Assembly (NCBI GenBank): GCA_902495525.1
Contig: CABUXL010000006.1
Location: 4,580 to 68,579 of the forward strand
DNA from: an uncultured Collinsella sp.
Lineage (GTDB): Bacteria > Actinomycetota > Coriobacteriia > Coriobacteriales > Coriobacteriaceae
Length of the DNA: 64,000 nucleotides
Reading direction: 5' to 3'
Part shown: positions 48,416 to 59,739 of the stretch, one piece after another
How positions within the stretch are numbered: the stretch's first letter is position 1
Layout: the number at the start of each line of letters is the position of its first letter
The notes under the pieces: generated by a model
Database searches by the model: none
What the model was told of the DNA's origin: nothing
Seen by the model: only the letters and a program-made list of their open reading frames with translations
Made by a program: the position numbers and the translations under genes

Positions 48416-51400
48416 CTAGTCGTCGTCGCTAGCACCCAACTGTTGCAGCAGCATGAGCGCCGCGGCCACAGGGCCGGTGCCGTCGTTGGCGTCAAGGCCG
48501 CGGCCCAAGCCGCTGCCCGCACCGGCGCCCGCCTTGTAGGGTACCGACAGCTTGCGGCTCTTGGGGAAGTTCACCGCGCCATAGCGGGTCTTTAGTTCAA
48601 AGGCCACCTTCTTGGGCACGTCGACGCCCAAAAACGTGATGCGGCCGCCGCTGAGCGTGACGCTCTCGAGCCCCAAGCGCTCGCCGCGGATACGAATACG
48701 CGCGCGATTGAACAGGTTGAGTCCCGCCAGCGGCAGCTCGCCATGCGCAGCCTCGGTCTCCTCCTGCACCTCATCGATGCTCTCTAGGTCCTCGGCCGCT
48801 GCGAGCTTACGGTACACGAGCACGCGCTGATCCACCGCCGGCAGGTACTCCTCGGACAAGAAGTAGTCGGCCGGCAGGTTAATACCCACGCTCGCCGCCT
48901 CCACGCCGGCGTCGTCATCGCCGCGCGCCTCAGCCACGGCCTGGCCCAGCATCTGCGTAAACAGGTCAAAGCCCACGCTCGACAGGTTGCCGTGCTGCTC
49001 GGCTCCCATAAGCGAGCCGGCGCCGCGAATCTCCAGGTCGCGCATGGCGATGCGCATGCCACTGCCCAGGTCCTGGAACTCGGAAAGTGCGGTCAGGCGC
49101 GCCGTCGCCTCCTCGGTGAGCGGCAGCTCGCCCGGGAACATAAAGTACGCGTAGGCCTGCGTGGCAGAGCGGCCCACACGGCCCTTGAGCTGGTAGAGCT
49201 GCGCCAGACCCAGGCGCTGCGAGTCCTCGATGATGAGCGTGTTGGCGGTCGCGTTGTCGATGCCGCTCTCCACGATGGTCGTGGCGATGAGCACGTCGAT
49301 CTTTTTGGTCGCGAACTCGATCATCACGTCCTCGACCTCGCGCGGGCCCATCTTGCCGTGCGCCACACCCACGCGCGCCTCGGGCGCGGCCTCGTGCACG
49401 CGCGCCACGGCGTCGTCGATGGTCTTGACGCGGTTGGACACGTAGTACACCTGACCGCCGCGACCCACCTCCAGGCGAATCGCCGCACTCACCACGTCGG
49501 GGTCGTACTCCCCCACGTGCACGATCACGGGACGACGCCCGGTCGGCGGTGTGGTGATCAGGCTCATGTCGCGCACGCCGCTCGTGGCCATCTGCATGGT
49601 ACGCGGAATAGGCGTGGCCGAGAGCGTGAGCACGTCAATCTGCTCGCGCAGGTTCTTGAGCTGCTCCTTGTGCTGCACGCCAAAACGCTGTTCCTCGTCG
49701 ATGATCACCAGGCCCAGGTTCTTGGGGTTCACATCGGCCGAAAGCAGGCGGTGCGTGCCGATGAGCACATCGATCGTGCCCTCGGCAAACGCCTTGAGCG
49801 CGCGCTTCTGCTGCGTCGGCGTGCGGAAGCGGCTGAGCACCTCGACCTCGAGGCCAAACGGGGCAAAGCGCTCAAAGAACGTCTCGTAGTGCTGCTGGGC
49901 AAGAATAGTCGTGGGGCAGAGTACCATGACTTGGCGGCCGGAGTCCACGCACTTAAACGCCGCGCGCAGGGCAACCTCGGTCTTGCCGAAACCCACGTCG
50001 CCGCAGAGCAGGCGGTCCATGGGCTTGGGCGCCTCCATGTCGGCCTTAATGTCGGCGATAGCCTCCAGCTGGTCGCGCGTCTCGTCGTAGGGAAAGCTCT
50101 CCTCCATCTCGATCTGCTCGGGCGTGTCGGGCGGGCAGGCGATACCGGTAATCGACGAACGTCGCGTATACAGGTCGACCAGGTCAAACGCCAGCTTTTT
50201 GGCGTTCTTGCGCGCCTTGTTCGTGGCACGCGTCCAGTCGGCGGTGTTGAGCCTGGTCAGGCGCGGCTTGTCGCCGTCGGGGCCAACGTATCGTGTGATG
50301 CGGTCGACCTGCTCGAGCGGCACGTAGAGCTTGTCGCCGTCGGCATATTCCAGCAAAAAGTAGTCGCGCTCCTTGCCGCCCACTTCCTGGCGCGCGATCT
50401 CGCTAAAGAGCGCGATGCCGTGGGTAGCGTGCACCACGTAGTCGCCCGGCTTAAACGGGAAGGTGATCTGCGTAATGTCAACCTTGCGGCGGCTGCGCGC
50501 GCGGTTGGCATCCATGCGGGCATTGAGGTCGGCGATCGAGAACACGGCCAAATTGGCGTCGGGCACCACCACGCCCTGCGGCAGGGCAGCGTCCACAAAG
50601 GTCACGCGTCCGCGCGAGATGGTGGGCACGGCGACACCGGCGGCAGCCTGGGCAGCACCCGCCTCGAGCGAGCGGGCGTTAAGCGCGTCGGCGCGGCGCT
50701 CGCGAATGGAAGCGTGGGCCTCCTGGCGTGCGGCACGGTCGGCGGAATCCGCCGCTGCCACGCGAACGCGGTCGCCGATAGCGCCGACATTTTCGGGCGC
50801 CGCGGTCAGCGATTCCTCAAAGGTAATGCCCTCGTCGCCAAAGGTGAGCTCCATCGACTCGCGCGCGCCGCGGTCGGGGATGGCAAACACGCAGGCATAA
50901 CGCTTGCCCACGACCTCCTGGATGCGCGTCATAAAACGGTTGTCCGAGCCTGCGATGGCCGGCTGCTCAATCTTGAGCTCGGCCGTCACCGCACCGCCGG
51001 CACGGATGAGGCTCACATAGTTCAGGCGCTGCTGGACACCAAAATCGAGCTGTTGGGCGCGCACGTACAGACCATCCAGGCGGTCAATCCCTGCCTCGCC
51101 GGCACGGGCCTCAATATCCTCGTAGGCGCGCAGGCAGTCGTCGAACAGCGAGCGCGGCTCGGACAGAACCACGAGTGCCCTGCCGCTCACGTGCGCCAAC
51201 GGGCTTACGGTCTGGCCGTACATCACCGGCAAAAAGCGGTCGAGCTCGGGCGTGACGATACGCGCATCCACCATCTCGAGCAGCGCCGCCAGTTTGCTGT
51301 CGTCCTGGCTGGCGCGATAGAGCGCCACATGCATGTTGTGGACGGCCTCATCGGTAAGCGCCAGCTCACGGCAGGGGAAGATCTCGATACTGTCCTCGTT

Positions 51401-52048
51401 ACCGATGGTCTGCCCCGTTGAGCTCACCATGCGGCGGATGCGATCGATCTCGTCGCCAAAGAACTCAACGCGCACGGGCGCCTTCTCCTGCGCGGGAAAC
51501 ACCTCGACGGTGTCGCCGTGAACGCGGAACAGACCGGGCGCATCAGCGGCACCGGCATTGGTGTAGCCCATGCCCACCAGACGCTGCGGCACCTCGTCAA
51601 AAGGAATCTCCTCGCCCACCGCAAAAGTGGTGGACTCCCAATAGCGACTCTCGACCGGCGGCACGCAGCGCAGCAGCGCGCGGGCCGAGGCGACCATGAT
51701 GCAGTTGTCCCCGCGCACGATGCGCCCCAGCGCCTCGCAGCGCTGCGCTACCACGGCGTCGTCGGGCGCCTGCTCGCGCCACGGATAGTCCTTACGCTCG
51801 GGAAAGCGGCACACGTGCGCCAGGCCCACATAGGCGGCAAGGCTGCGCGCGGCGCGATCGGCCGCATCCTCGCCGCTCACAATGTAGACCGTCGGGCGCG
51901 GACGGCGCGCAAACTGGGCGGCCGCCATAAGCGTGCGGCCCGACTGCGACACGGCCAGCGCCACGTCCTCGCCGGCATCGAGTCCGGCCTCGACGGTCTG
52001 CAGCGCCTCGGCAGTGTAGAGCTGCGCGGCTATACGGTGAATGAGCAT
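48416..52048 (-). CDS. mfd: Transcription-repair coupling factor
   Basis: Removes RNA polymerase stalled at DNA lesions and recruits UvrA. The 1210-residue protein has the N-terminal UvrB-like region, the CarD-like RNA-polymerase-interaction domain (KPGDYVVHATHGIALF), the RecG-like translocase with Walker A LLCGDVGFGKTE and DEEQ box (IIDEEQRFGV), and the C-terminal TRCF domain. Length is slightly above average, mainly from an alanine/glycine-rich tail. ATG at 52046-52048 is chosen for GGAGG upstream. Confidence 0.96.
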   Translation of the reverse strand: MLIHRIAAQLYTAEALQTVEAGLDAGEDVALAVSQSGRTLMAAAQFARRPRPTVYIVSGEDAADRAARSLAAYVGLAHVCRFPERKDYPWREQAPDDAVVAQRCEALGRIVRGDNCIMVASARALLRCVPPVESRYWESTTFAVGEEIPFDEVPQRLVGMGYTNAGAADAPGLFRVHGDTVEVFPAQEKAPVRVEFFGDEIDRIRRMVSSTGQTIGNEDSIEIFPCRELALTDEAVHNMHVALYRASQDDSKLAALLEMVDARIVTPELDRFLPVMYGQTVSPLAHVSGRALVVLSEPRSLFDDCLRAYEDIEARAGEAGIDRLDGLYVRAQQLDFGVQQRLNYVSLIRAGGAVTAELKIEQPAIAGSDNRFMTRIQEVVGKRYACVFAIPDRGARESMELTFGDEGITFEESLTAAPENVGAIGDRVRVAAADSADRAARQEAHASIRERRADALNARSLEAGAAQAAAGVAVPTISRGRVTFVDAALPQGVVVPDANLAVFSIADLNARMDANRARSRRKVDITQITFPFKPGDYVVHATHGIALFSEIARQEVGGKERDYFLLEYADGDKLYVPLEQVDRITRYVGPDGDKPRLTRLNTADWTRATNKARKNAKKLAFDLVDLYTRRSSITGIACPPDTPEQIEMEESFPYDETRDQLEAIADIKADMEAPKPMDRLLCGDVGFGKTEVALRAAFKCVDSGRQVMVLCPTTILAQQHYETFFERFAPFGLEVEVLSRFRTPTQQKRALKAFAEGTIDVLIGTHRLLSADVNPKNLGLVIIDEEQRFGVQHKEQLKNLREQIDVLTLSATPIPRTMQMATSGVRDMSLITTPPTGRRPVIVHVGEYDPDVVSAAIRLEVGRGGQVYYVSNRVKTIDDAVARVHEAAPEARVGVAHGKMGPREVEDVMIEFATKKIDVLIATTIVESGIDNATANTLIIEDSQRLGLAQLYQLKGRVGRSATQAYAYFMFPGELPLTEEATARLTALSEFQDLGSGMRIAMRDLEIRGAGSLMGAEQHGNLSSVGFDLFTQMLGQAVAEARGDDDAGVEAASVGINLPADYFLSEEYLPAVDQRVLVYRKLAAAEDLESIDEVQEETEAAHGELPLAGLNLFNRARIRIRGERLGLESVTLSGGRITFLGVDVPKKVAFELKTRYGAVNFPKSRKLSVPYKAGAGAGSGLGRGLDANDGTGPVAAALMLLQQLGASDDD

Positions 52049-52145
52049 GCTGTTCCTCCGGCATTGCAACGCCAAAAGCCCGCCGAGGCAAGCTCGGCGG
52101 GTCGTTCGTCAAATTCGTTGCCTGTCATGGTAGCGCATGGAGAGG

Positions 52146-52188
52146 ACTCCAGCTCAAGCGTACGCCCAGCCCCGCAAAAAACGCCAGA
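52146..52188. repeat. Direct repeat, left copy, flanking the ATP-grasp ligase gene
   Basis: ACTCCAGCTCAAGCG..GCCCAGCCCCGCAA..AACGCCAGA recurs at 53856-53900 with few changes. This copy lacks the second terminator arm present in the right copy. It lies in the region upstream of mfd. Confidence 0.8.
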
Positions 52189-52268
52189 TAGAACCGGGCT
52201 CATCGGCTTCGCCAAAATCTCCCCGTCACTTCGAACGCCGCAACCACGGAAGGTGCCCCAAGAAACGG

Positions 52269-53735
52269 CTATTCCTCAAAAAAGCTCGCAACGTTCAAGC
52301 GGCTCGTCCACTCGCCTATGGTGTTGGCAAAGCCGACGCGTGTGTACACGCCCGCGAAACGACCGCGATACAGGTACAGGCCTTCCATATTAGAAGCGGG
52401 CGCAAAACCGAGATCATCCACAAGTCCTTTGGGTGCCTCTCCTCGATGCGGCCCATTGACAAGCGTTCCGCGCAAGCAGGGAGTCTGATACTGCTGAGCA
52501 TACTCCTGTACAATCGCCCCAGCGGCCGCAGCGCGAGCAAGCACCTGGGACCATTCCCGTTCCGTGGCATCCAAGCCGGCAACAACGCCAACCGCGTTGT
52601 AGCCGCCGCACGGCTTGACAATCCATCGATCCTTTTCGGCAAATCTCGACAACTGGGCGCTTTCGTCCAAAATCTCGGTATAGGGCACATGCTCCCGTAC
52701 AAACGATTGCTCCTCCGGGCTCAACAAGGACTGACCGGCCCGAGACCACAGAAATGCAAATACGGTCTTAGTCGCACACGGCCACGTTCTAAATCCGCCG
52801 ACGACGCATGCGAGCCCTTCTTGGGCAGCCTCAATTAAGGCCGAGCGTCCGTCGCACGGCTTATCCCACAGCTCGCCGGTCACCGCGCGCCGCCAAACGC
52901 AATCAATAGGACCGGCGGCATCGCACAGCCGCCTAACACCGCTCTCGTCTTCGCCAATCCGCAGGTCGCGCACATCCGCAAAGCGCGCCACCACACCCCG
53001 TCGCCTCATAAGGTCGACAAAATGAGCCGCATCTTCCAAGTCGATGCTTTCCGAATAGTCGACGATTGCCACCGAAGCGGGATATATTTTTGATTGCGGT
53101 GCATAGAGCCCCTCGTCAACGCGGGCCCCGTCGTCCGATCGTGCACTATCCTCGGTGCGGCGAGGATGGGCCAGCTTCCACTCTGCATAGGTCTCAAACA
53201 ATGCGTCTATCCAGCTACCGCACAAATCGTACTGCCGAAAGCCGGGGTGGTCGGATGCAAACTCCTCAAAGGAAGGCGTCATTCGCACCGCCTGACAGAC
53301 CGCATCGGTCACTACCATTCCGGCACTGCCGTCGGTATTGAGCTCGCAAAACGTATACGAACCGGCATCTTCGTCAAGAAAGATATCAACACGCGCAAGG
53401 GGAATTTGGCAATCATAGCCGGCATCCATAGCGCACAGGTCAGCAAAAGCCGGATCCATGCGAAACCACGCACGCACGGAGGCATCGGAACAAAACGCCC
53501 GCGTCACCTTGTCCATAATGCCGTACATGCGCTCGGCGGCCTCCTTAAGAAGCGCCGTCATATCCATGTCGAATATCTTTGGCGTCAGAGCCCAGGGCGC
53601 AGGATCACCATGGTAGAGCGCATGGGTTTGAGACAAGTATTCGTCGCCTTTGCGACGACCAGGTAGGTCACCTTCGCGCGTGCGTACGATGCGTTCAAAA
53701 TAATCTTCGAGCTCTCGCGTCTTCAATGTTGCCAC
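52269..53735 (-). CDS. Glutathionylspermidine-synthase-like ATP-grasp ligase
   Basis: A 488-residue cytoplasmic enzyme of the GSP-synthase C-terminal-domain type, which joins a carboxylate to an amine using ATP. Visible motifs are FCELNTDGSAGM, KIYPASVAIVDYSES, the lysine-containing ATP loop RWIVKPCGGYNAVGV and the C-terminal NTIGEWTSRLN. No amidase domain is present, so it is not the bifunctional enzyme; the true substrate is unknown. The GTG at 53733-53735 has GGAGGG five bases upstream and is favoured over the ATG four codons earlier. About 45-base direct repeats flank the gene. Confidence 0.75.
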   Translation of the reverse strand: MATLKTRELEDYFERIVRTREGDLPGRRKGDEYLSQTHALYHGDPAPWALTPKIFDMDMTALLKEAAERMYGIMDKVTRAFCSDASVRAWFRMDPAFADLCAMDAGYDCQIPLARVDIFLDEDAGSYTFCELNTDGSAGMVVTDAVCQAVRMTPSFEEFASDHPGFRQYDLCGSWIDALFETYAEWKLAHPRRTEDSARSDDGARVDEGLYAPQSKIYPASVAIVDYSESIDLEDAAHFVDLMRRRGVVARFADVRDLRIGEDESGVRRLCDAAGPIDCVWRRAVTGELWDKPCDGRSALIEAAQEGLACVVGGFRTWPCATKTVFAFLWSRAGQSLLSPEEQSFVREHVPYTEILDESAQLSRFAEKDRWIVKPCGGYNAVGVVAGLDATEREWSQVLARAAAAGAIVQEYAQQYQTPCLRGTLVNGPHRGEAPKGLVDDLGFAPASNMEGLYLYRGRFAGVYTRVGFANTIGEWTSRLNVASFFEE

Positions 53736-53855
53736 GTTACCCTCCATTGCTTGATTTTTTGCTCATGCTACGCCAGCACGCACGACTTCGGCGCGCGTGA
53801 ATAGGCTTCTAAATTAGCAACACATTTTTGCATGAGGCGGCAGGAGGCGACAAAT

Positions 53856-53900
53856 ACTCCAGCTCAAGCGCATGCCCAGCCCCGCAACAAAAACGCCAGA
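53856..53900. repeat. Direct repeat, right copy, flanking the ATP-grasp ligase gene
   Basis: Matches 52146-52188 over about 43 bases with four or five differences. Its right end forms one arm of the next gene's terminator. Confidence 0.8.
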
Positions 53901-53921
53901 CGGACGAGTCGCCTGGCGTTA
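53889..53921 (-). terminator. Terminator of the zinc-ribbon membrane protein gene
   Basis: AACGCCAGGCG and CGTCTGGCGTT pair on the minus strand and are followed by TTTGTT, 24 bases after the stop. Confidence 0.8.
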
Positions 53922-53944
53922 TCAGAGTGAGCTATACGCCGAGT

Positions 53945-54991
53945 CTAATCGTAGACGCCCATTTTAAGCAGTGTGAAGGTCGGGGCGCCGTCACCCTGTG
54001 CGACGCGGACCGTGCAAGTTTCGGTACGGCCCCTGGATGCATCCGCTTGAATTGCGGCGATGAACTGGTCCTTTGGCAGGCCGTAGGTGCTCTCGGGGAT
54101 GTCGGAAGGAAGTAACGCACCGCCAGCACTGTAAACCTCATAGGTGAGCTCGTAGATGTTGTCGCCAAGGTCAGTCGCGCCCGTAACGATGGCACACGAT
54201 GGGTTGTAATTTCCCTGGCCGTATTCCTGCTTCAGATACAAGTACCCGTCATGCGCTTCGGCCGAATCGGCAAGCATCTGCCCACCCGACCCTTTATCAA
54301 AGGTCATGTCAGCATCCGAGAGCGTCAGACCCGTCAGGCGATTGAGTTCCCTATTGATCACATCGGTCGCCATGCGCTGATAGTGACCGTTGTCATAGTC
54401 GCCTTTCTCGATTCGATACGGCGCGTTGTCAATAAAATGGCACCAGATAAACTTGACCAGCTTGTATTTCTCGTCATCAGAAAGTCCGTCAGTCGAATCG
54501 AAGCCGCCCGCCTGATACCAGTCCCGATCGAAGTGCTCCTCCGTGAAGTTCGACAGGAACAGGTTCGCCGCGGCATAAGTTGCCTGGTCGTTGAGGTCGA
54601 CCTTTACGCTGCTGCCCGTCTGCCCGGGCTCTTCCGGCTCCTCTTGCTCTTCGGCAGGCTTCTCCTTGGCGCTTCCCTGGTCCTTAAGCTCGGCCGAACC
54701 CTCGTCGGACCCAAGTACTGTAATCTGCGATGAATTGCCCTGCCCAAGCGGACCCAGCACGCCGGTCAGCGCCAGCGCAGCGCCACCGGCCACCAGCACG
54801 CCCGCTATACATATGCCGATAATCACCGCGCGCTTATGCGACTTCTTCTGCACGGGAGGCATCCCTGCCGCCGGCATCGATGCGGGCTCAGCAGGCGCGG
54901 CCGCCGGAGAAGCGGCGCCCATGCGCGCCCCGCAGTTCGTGCAAAAATCGGTTCCGTCGGGCATCTCGGAGCCACACTTGGTGCAAAACAT
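53945..54991 (-). CDS. Zinc-ribbon membrane-anchored protein
   Basis: A 348-residue protein. Residues 1-25 are a zinc ribbon (CTKCG..CTNCG), then a Pro/Ala-rich linker, a basic KKSHKRA stretch, one membrane helix at about 58-80 (AVIIGICIAGVLVAGGAALAL), an acidic Glu/Pro-rich spacer and an extracellular domain of about 220 residues. That layout occurs in many Coriobacteriia and Clostridia proteins of unknown role. The ATG at 54989-54991 follows GAGGGG. Confidence 0.72.
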   Translation of the reverse strand: MFCTKCGSEMPDGTDFCTNCGARMGAASPAAAPAEPASMPAAGMPPVQKKSHKRAVIIGICIAGVLVAGGAALALTGVLGPLGQGNSSQITVLGSDEGSAELKDQGSAKEKPAEEQEEPEEPGQTGSSVKVDLNDQATYAAANLFLSNFTEEHFDRDWYQAGGFDSTDGLSDDEKYKLVKFIWCHFIDNAPYRIEKGDYDNGHYQRMATDVINRELNRLTGLTLSDADMTFDKGSGGQMLADSAEAHDGYLYLKQEYGQGNYNPSCAIVTGATDLGDNIYELTYEVYSAGGALLPSDIPESTYGLPKDQFIAAIQADASRGRTETCTVRVAQGDGAPTFTLLKMGVYD

Positions 54992-55109
54992 ATTCGGGCA
55001 TCCCCTCACAACAAACAGCATCCGTCGCCATCATATTGAGCCCTCGCGGCCCAAATGTGTTGCGCAACATTGGCCACAGCCTTCGGACGCCGGCAAAACG
55101 TGCCGGGCC

Positions 55110-55775
55110 CTACCCCGTCACGCGCACGCTGGGGCACAAATCTGCCAGCGGACACTCGTCGCACTTAGGCTTACGGGCGTCGCAGATCTCGCGGCCGAAG
55201 GTGATCCACTGGTGATTGACCGACTCCCAATACTCGTGCGGCAAGATCTTGAGCAAATCCTGCTCGGTCTTGAGCGGCTCTTTGGCGTGCGTCTTGGGAC
55301 TCAGCATCAGGCGGTGCGCGATGCGGTTGACGTGCGTATCCACCGCGATGCCCTCCACGATGCCGTACCCCACGTTGAGCACGATGTTCGCCGTCTTGCG
55401 CCCAACGCCCGGCAGCTTTACAAGCTCCTTCATGTCGGCCGGTACCTCGCCGCCGTAGTCGGCAACGATCATCTGCGCGGCCTCCACGGCATGCTTGGCC
55501 TTACTCTTATAAAAGCCGAGCGACTTAATGGTGTCCGCCACGTCGGCCACACTTGCCCCGGCCATGGCCTCGGGCGTGGGCCACTGGGCAAACAGCTTCG
55601 GCGTCACCTTGTTGACCTGCGCGTCGGTCGTCTGAGCCGAGAGCAGCACTGCGATGAGTAGCCTAAAGGGATTCTCGTGGTCCAAAAAGCACTCAACCGG
55701 GCCATAGCGACGGTTGAGGCGCTCGCACACCTCGATGGCGCGCTCGCGTTTGGCGGCATTGGTCTCGCGTGGCAT
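55110..55775 (-). CDS. nth: Endonuclease III
   Basis: DNA glycosylase/AP lyase that removes oxidised pyrimidines. The 221-residue protein has the HhH motif LPGVGRKTANIV with the catalytic lysine, the catalytic aspartate in VDTHVNRI, and the [4Fe-4S] ligands CDARKPKCDECPLADLC in the C-x6-C-x2-C-x5-C spacing. The ATG at 55773-55775 has GAGGAG upstream. Contrast the clusterless relative at 61916. Confidence 0.95.
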   Translation of the reverse strand: MPRETNAAKRERAIEVCERLNRRYGPVECFLDHENPFRLLIAVLLSAQTTDAQVNKVTPKLFAQWPTPEAMAGASVADVADTIKSLGFYKSKAKHAVEAAQMIVADYGGEVPADMKELVKLPGVGRKTANIVLNVGYGIVEGIAVDTHVNRIAHRLMLSPKTHAKEPLKTEQDLLKILPHEYWESVNHQWITFGREICDARKPKCDECPLADLCPSVRVTG

Positions 55776-55838
55776 AACGACTCCTCGCTTCAGCGGCATA
55801 ACAAACCTATGGGCACGATTGTCCCACGTATGGGGTCT

Positions 55839-57641
<1,803 letters not shown>

Positions 57642-57718
57642 GGGCTTCCTTTCGCGTCTGATGGGGCGAAACGCCATTGTTGCACATTGGAGCACACTTC
57701 AGGCAAGCGCGATGCGAA

Positions 57719-57765
57719 AAGCAGCGGGGCACCCGCGTTTACGCCGGCACCCCGCCGTCTTGTTG
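57719..57765 (-). terminator. Terminator after rmuC
   Basis: On the minus strand GCGGGGTGCC pairs with GGTGCCCCGC (two wobbles) around a 12-base loop and is followed by TGCTTTT, a few bases after the rmuC stop. Confidence 0.6.
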
Positions 57766-57768
57766 CAA

Positions 57769-59124
57769 TTAGTCCTCGTCTTCTTGGTCTGTGAGAAGGT
57801 CCGCGGGCGTGAGTCCCAAGATCTCATCGGCTTGGTCGGTATCTTCCAGCGCGTCGATGTCCTTGAGCTTGCGCTCCATGACGTTGGTGCGCGTGGTGAT
57901 GATGCCCTCGACCGTTTTGCCCGCGGTCTCGATCTGCTGCTGGGCGCGGCGCAGTGCCTTTTGATAGCGCGGCAGCTCGGCCTTGACAGCGGAGAGCACG
58001 CGCAGTACATCGTCGGTGCGTTTTTGCAGCTTAAACGTTTGGTAACTCATCTGTAGGCTGTTGAGAATGGCCGCCATGGTGCTAGGGCCGGCAACGTTGA
58101 CGTGATAGTCGCGGCCCAGGGTCTCGATAAGCCCGGAGCGGCTGACGACCTCGGCGTACAGTCCTTCAAACGGCACGAACATGATGCCAAAGTTGGTCGT
58201 TGCCGGCACACTCAGGTACTTTTCGCAGATGTCCTTAGCCTCGCGCTTAACCATGGTGTCGAGCGTCTTACGCGCTGCGGCGACGGCCTCAGCATCGCCC
58301 GACTCCTGCGCGTCGAGCAAGTGCTCGTACGCGTCGCCCGGAAACTTGGAGTCAATCGGCAGCAGCACGGGGTCGCCCTCGTCCACCGGCAGCTTGACGG
58401 CAAACTCAACGCGCTCCGAGGCGCCGGGCTTGGTGGCGACGTTTTCCAGATACTGGTCGGGTGTAAGGATGTCCGCCAGAATTGCACCCAGCTGTACCTC
58501 GCCCAAAATGCCACGCGCCTTCACGTTGCCCAGCACGCGCTTAAGGTCGCCCACGCCGGTGGCGATGGACTGCATGTCGCCCAGACCCTTGTACACGGCC
58601 TCGAGCTGGTCGCTCACCTGCTTAAACGATGCAGACAGGCGGTCGTTGAGCGTGCGGGAGAGTTTCTCGTCCACCGTCGCGCGCATCTGATCGAGTTGCA
58701 CGTTGTTGTCCTTGCGGATGGCGCCCAGCTGGGCATCGACCGTCTCGCGCACCTTGTCCAGGCGGTGCTCGATGCCCTCGCGGTTGGCACCGAGCTGTTG
58801 GGCCGTCTCGCGGCGCAGGTCATCCATCCGGTCACCAGCTTGCGAGAACTCGCGTGCGATGGTCAGGTAACGTTGCTGCTCCACGGCCGCATCTGTCGTC
58901 TGCTGCTGCGCGATGGCATTGGCCGTGCGGCGGGTTTCTGCCAGCGCGACGTTCAGGGTGTCGAGCGCGTTGTTGGCCTGCTCGAGTGCTGCCAGCGTTT
59001 CCGCGCTACTGTCGCCACGCTCCCGCAACTCGGCACGCAGGCTCTTGAGCTGGAGGGCGCAAGCCACAGCAACCCCCACCGCCACCAAGGCGATCACAAC
59101 AAGCACAATATCAATAGCAGACAT
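57769..59124 (-). CDS. rmuC: DNA recombination protein RmuC
   Basis: A 451-residue protein related to RmuC, which limits rearrangements at inverted repeats in E. coli. It has one N-terminal membrane helix (about 3-22), a long coiled coil (25-190) and the PD-(D/E)XK-like nuclease domain (SERVEFAVKLPV, then LPIDSKFPGDAYEHLLDAQ). The ATG at 59122-59124 follows GGCGGAG. The function is of interest here because the window contains so many inverted repeats. Confidence 0.93.
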   Translation of the reverse strand: MSAIDIVLVVIALVAVGVAVACALQLKSLRAELRERGDSSAETLAALEQANNALDTLNVALAETRRTANAIAQQQTTDAAVEQQRYLTIAREFSQAGDRMDDLRRETAQQLGANREGIEHRLDKVRETVDAQLGAIRKDNNVQLDQMRATVDEKLSRTLNDRLSASFKQVSDQLEAVYKGLGDMQSIATGVGDLKRVLGNVKARGILGEVQLGAILADILTPDQYLENVATKPGASERVEFAVKLPVDEGDPVLLPIDSKFPGDAYEHLLDAQESGDAEAVAAARKTLDTMVKREAKDICEKYLSVPATTNFGIMFVPFEGLYAEVVSRSGLIETLGRDYHVNVAGPSTMAAILNSLQMSYQTFKLQKRTDDVLRVLSAVKAELPRYQKALRRAQQQIETAGKTVEGIITTRTNVMERKLKDIDALEDTDQADEILGLTPADLLTDQEDED

Positions 59125-59175
59125 AGACTCCGCCCAACAAACCCAATCGATTATCAATCAAAACCGCGATCAATC

Positions 59176-59739
59176 TTACCCCGCCACACGCACTGAGCGC
59201 CCGGCCCCTTCTTGGGTGCCCCTCTCCTCCGCATATTCCATAATGCGGCGCGCCGTTTTCCTGCTCACCTTTGAGTCATCGCCGGCCAAGTATGCGTATA
59301 CGTTTCCTTTATTCAGGTGCAGAGCACGGCAGATGCCATAGCGCGTTACACCCGATTCCTCCAATGCTTCCAGTGTTCTCTTTCTCATCAGGGCGTTCAC
59401 CCTTCTGTCGGCCGCTGGCTTTTCTTTCACCCCTCTATACGCGTGCCAAACGTTGGCATAACGATTGGGGAGCTTATCCTCGGTGCATAGAGATGCCAGG
59501 CTACCCGCTTGGCCATACAGAGACAAAACACCTCGATAGCTCTCTTCCATCCACGAGCCCTCGGATAAACCCAGAACGTATTCGGCTTTTCCCTGCGCCA
59601 AAGCGAGCAAAAACAGAGGCTCCGCCACGCGCGGCGCAACCGTCGTCGCCTGCTCAACCAGCTTTCTAAAACTCAGCGACTGCTGTCCGGATAGTTCTCG
59701 GCAATAGCCTTTCAAAAATCCCTCAAAAGTCAGATTCAA
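59176..59739 (-). CDS. HTH-domain protein, partner of the nucleotidyltransferase-like gene
   Basis: A 187-residue protein of unrecognised family. The last 60 residues contain a clear helix-turn-helix (RYGICRALHLNKGNVYAYL) followed by VSRKTARRIMEYA; the rest is helical. The start is probably the TTG at 59737-59739, with AAGGAGG seven bases upstream; it overlaps the stop of the preceding gene in a TTGA junction, so the two are translationally coupled. By analogy to AbiE-type pairs it could be the regulator/antitoxin of its partner; this is inference. Confidence 0.65.
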   Translation of the reverse strand: MNLTFEGFLKGYCRELSGQQSLSFRKLVEQATTVAPRVAEPLFLLALAQGKAEYVLGLSEGSWMEESYRGVLSLYGQAGSLASLCTEDKLPNRYANVWHAYRGVKEKPAADRRVNALMRKRTLEALEESGVTRYGICRALHLNKGNVYAYLAGDDSKVSRKTARRIMEYAEERGTQEGAGRSVRVAG

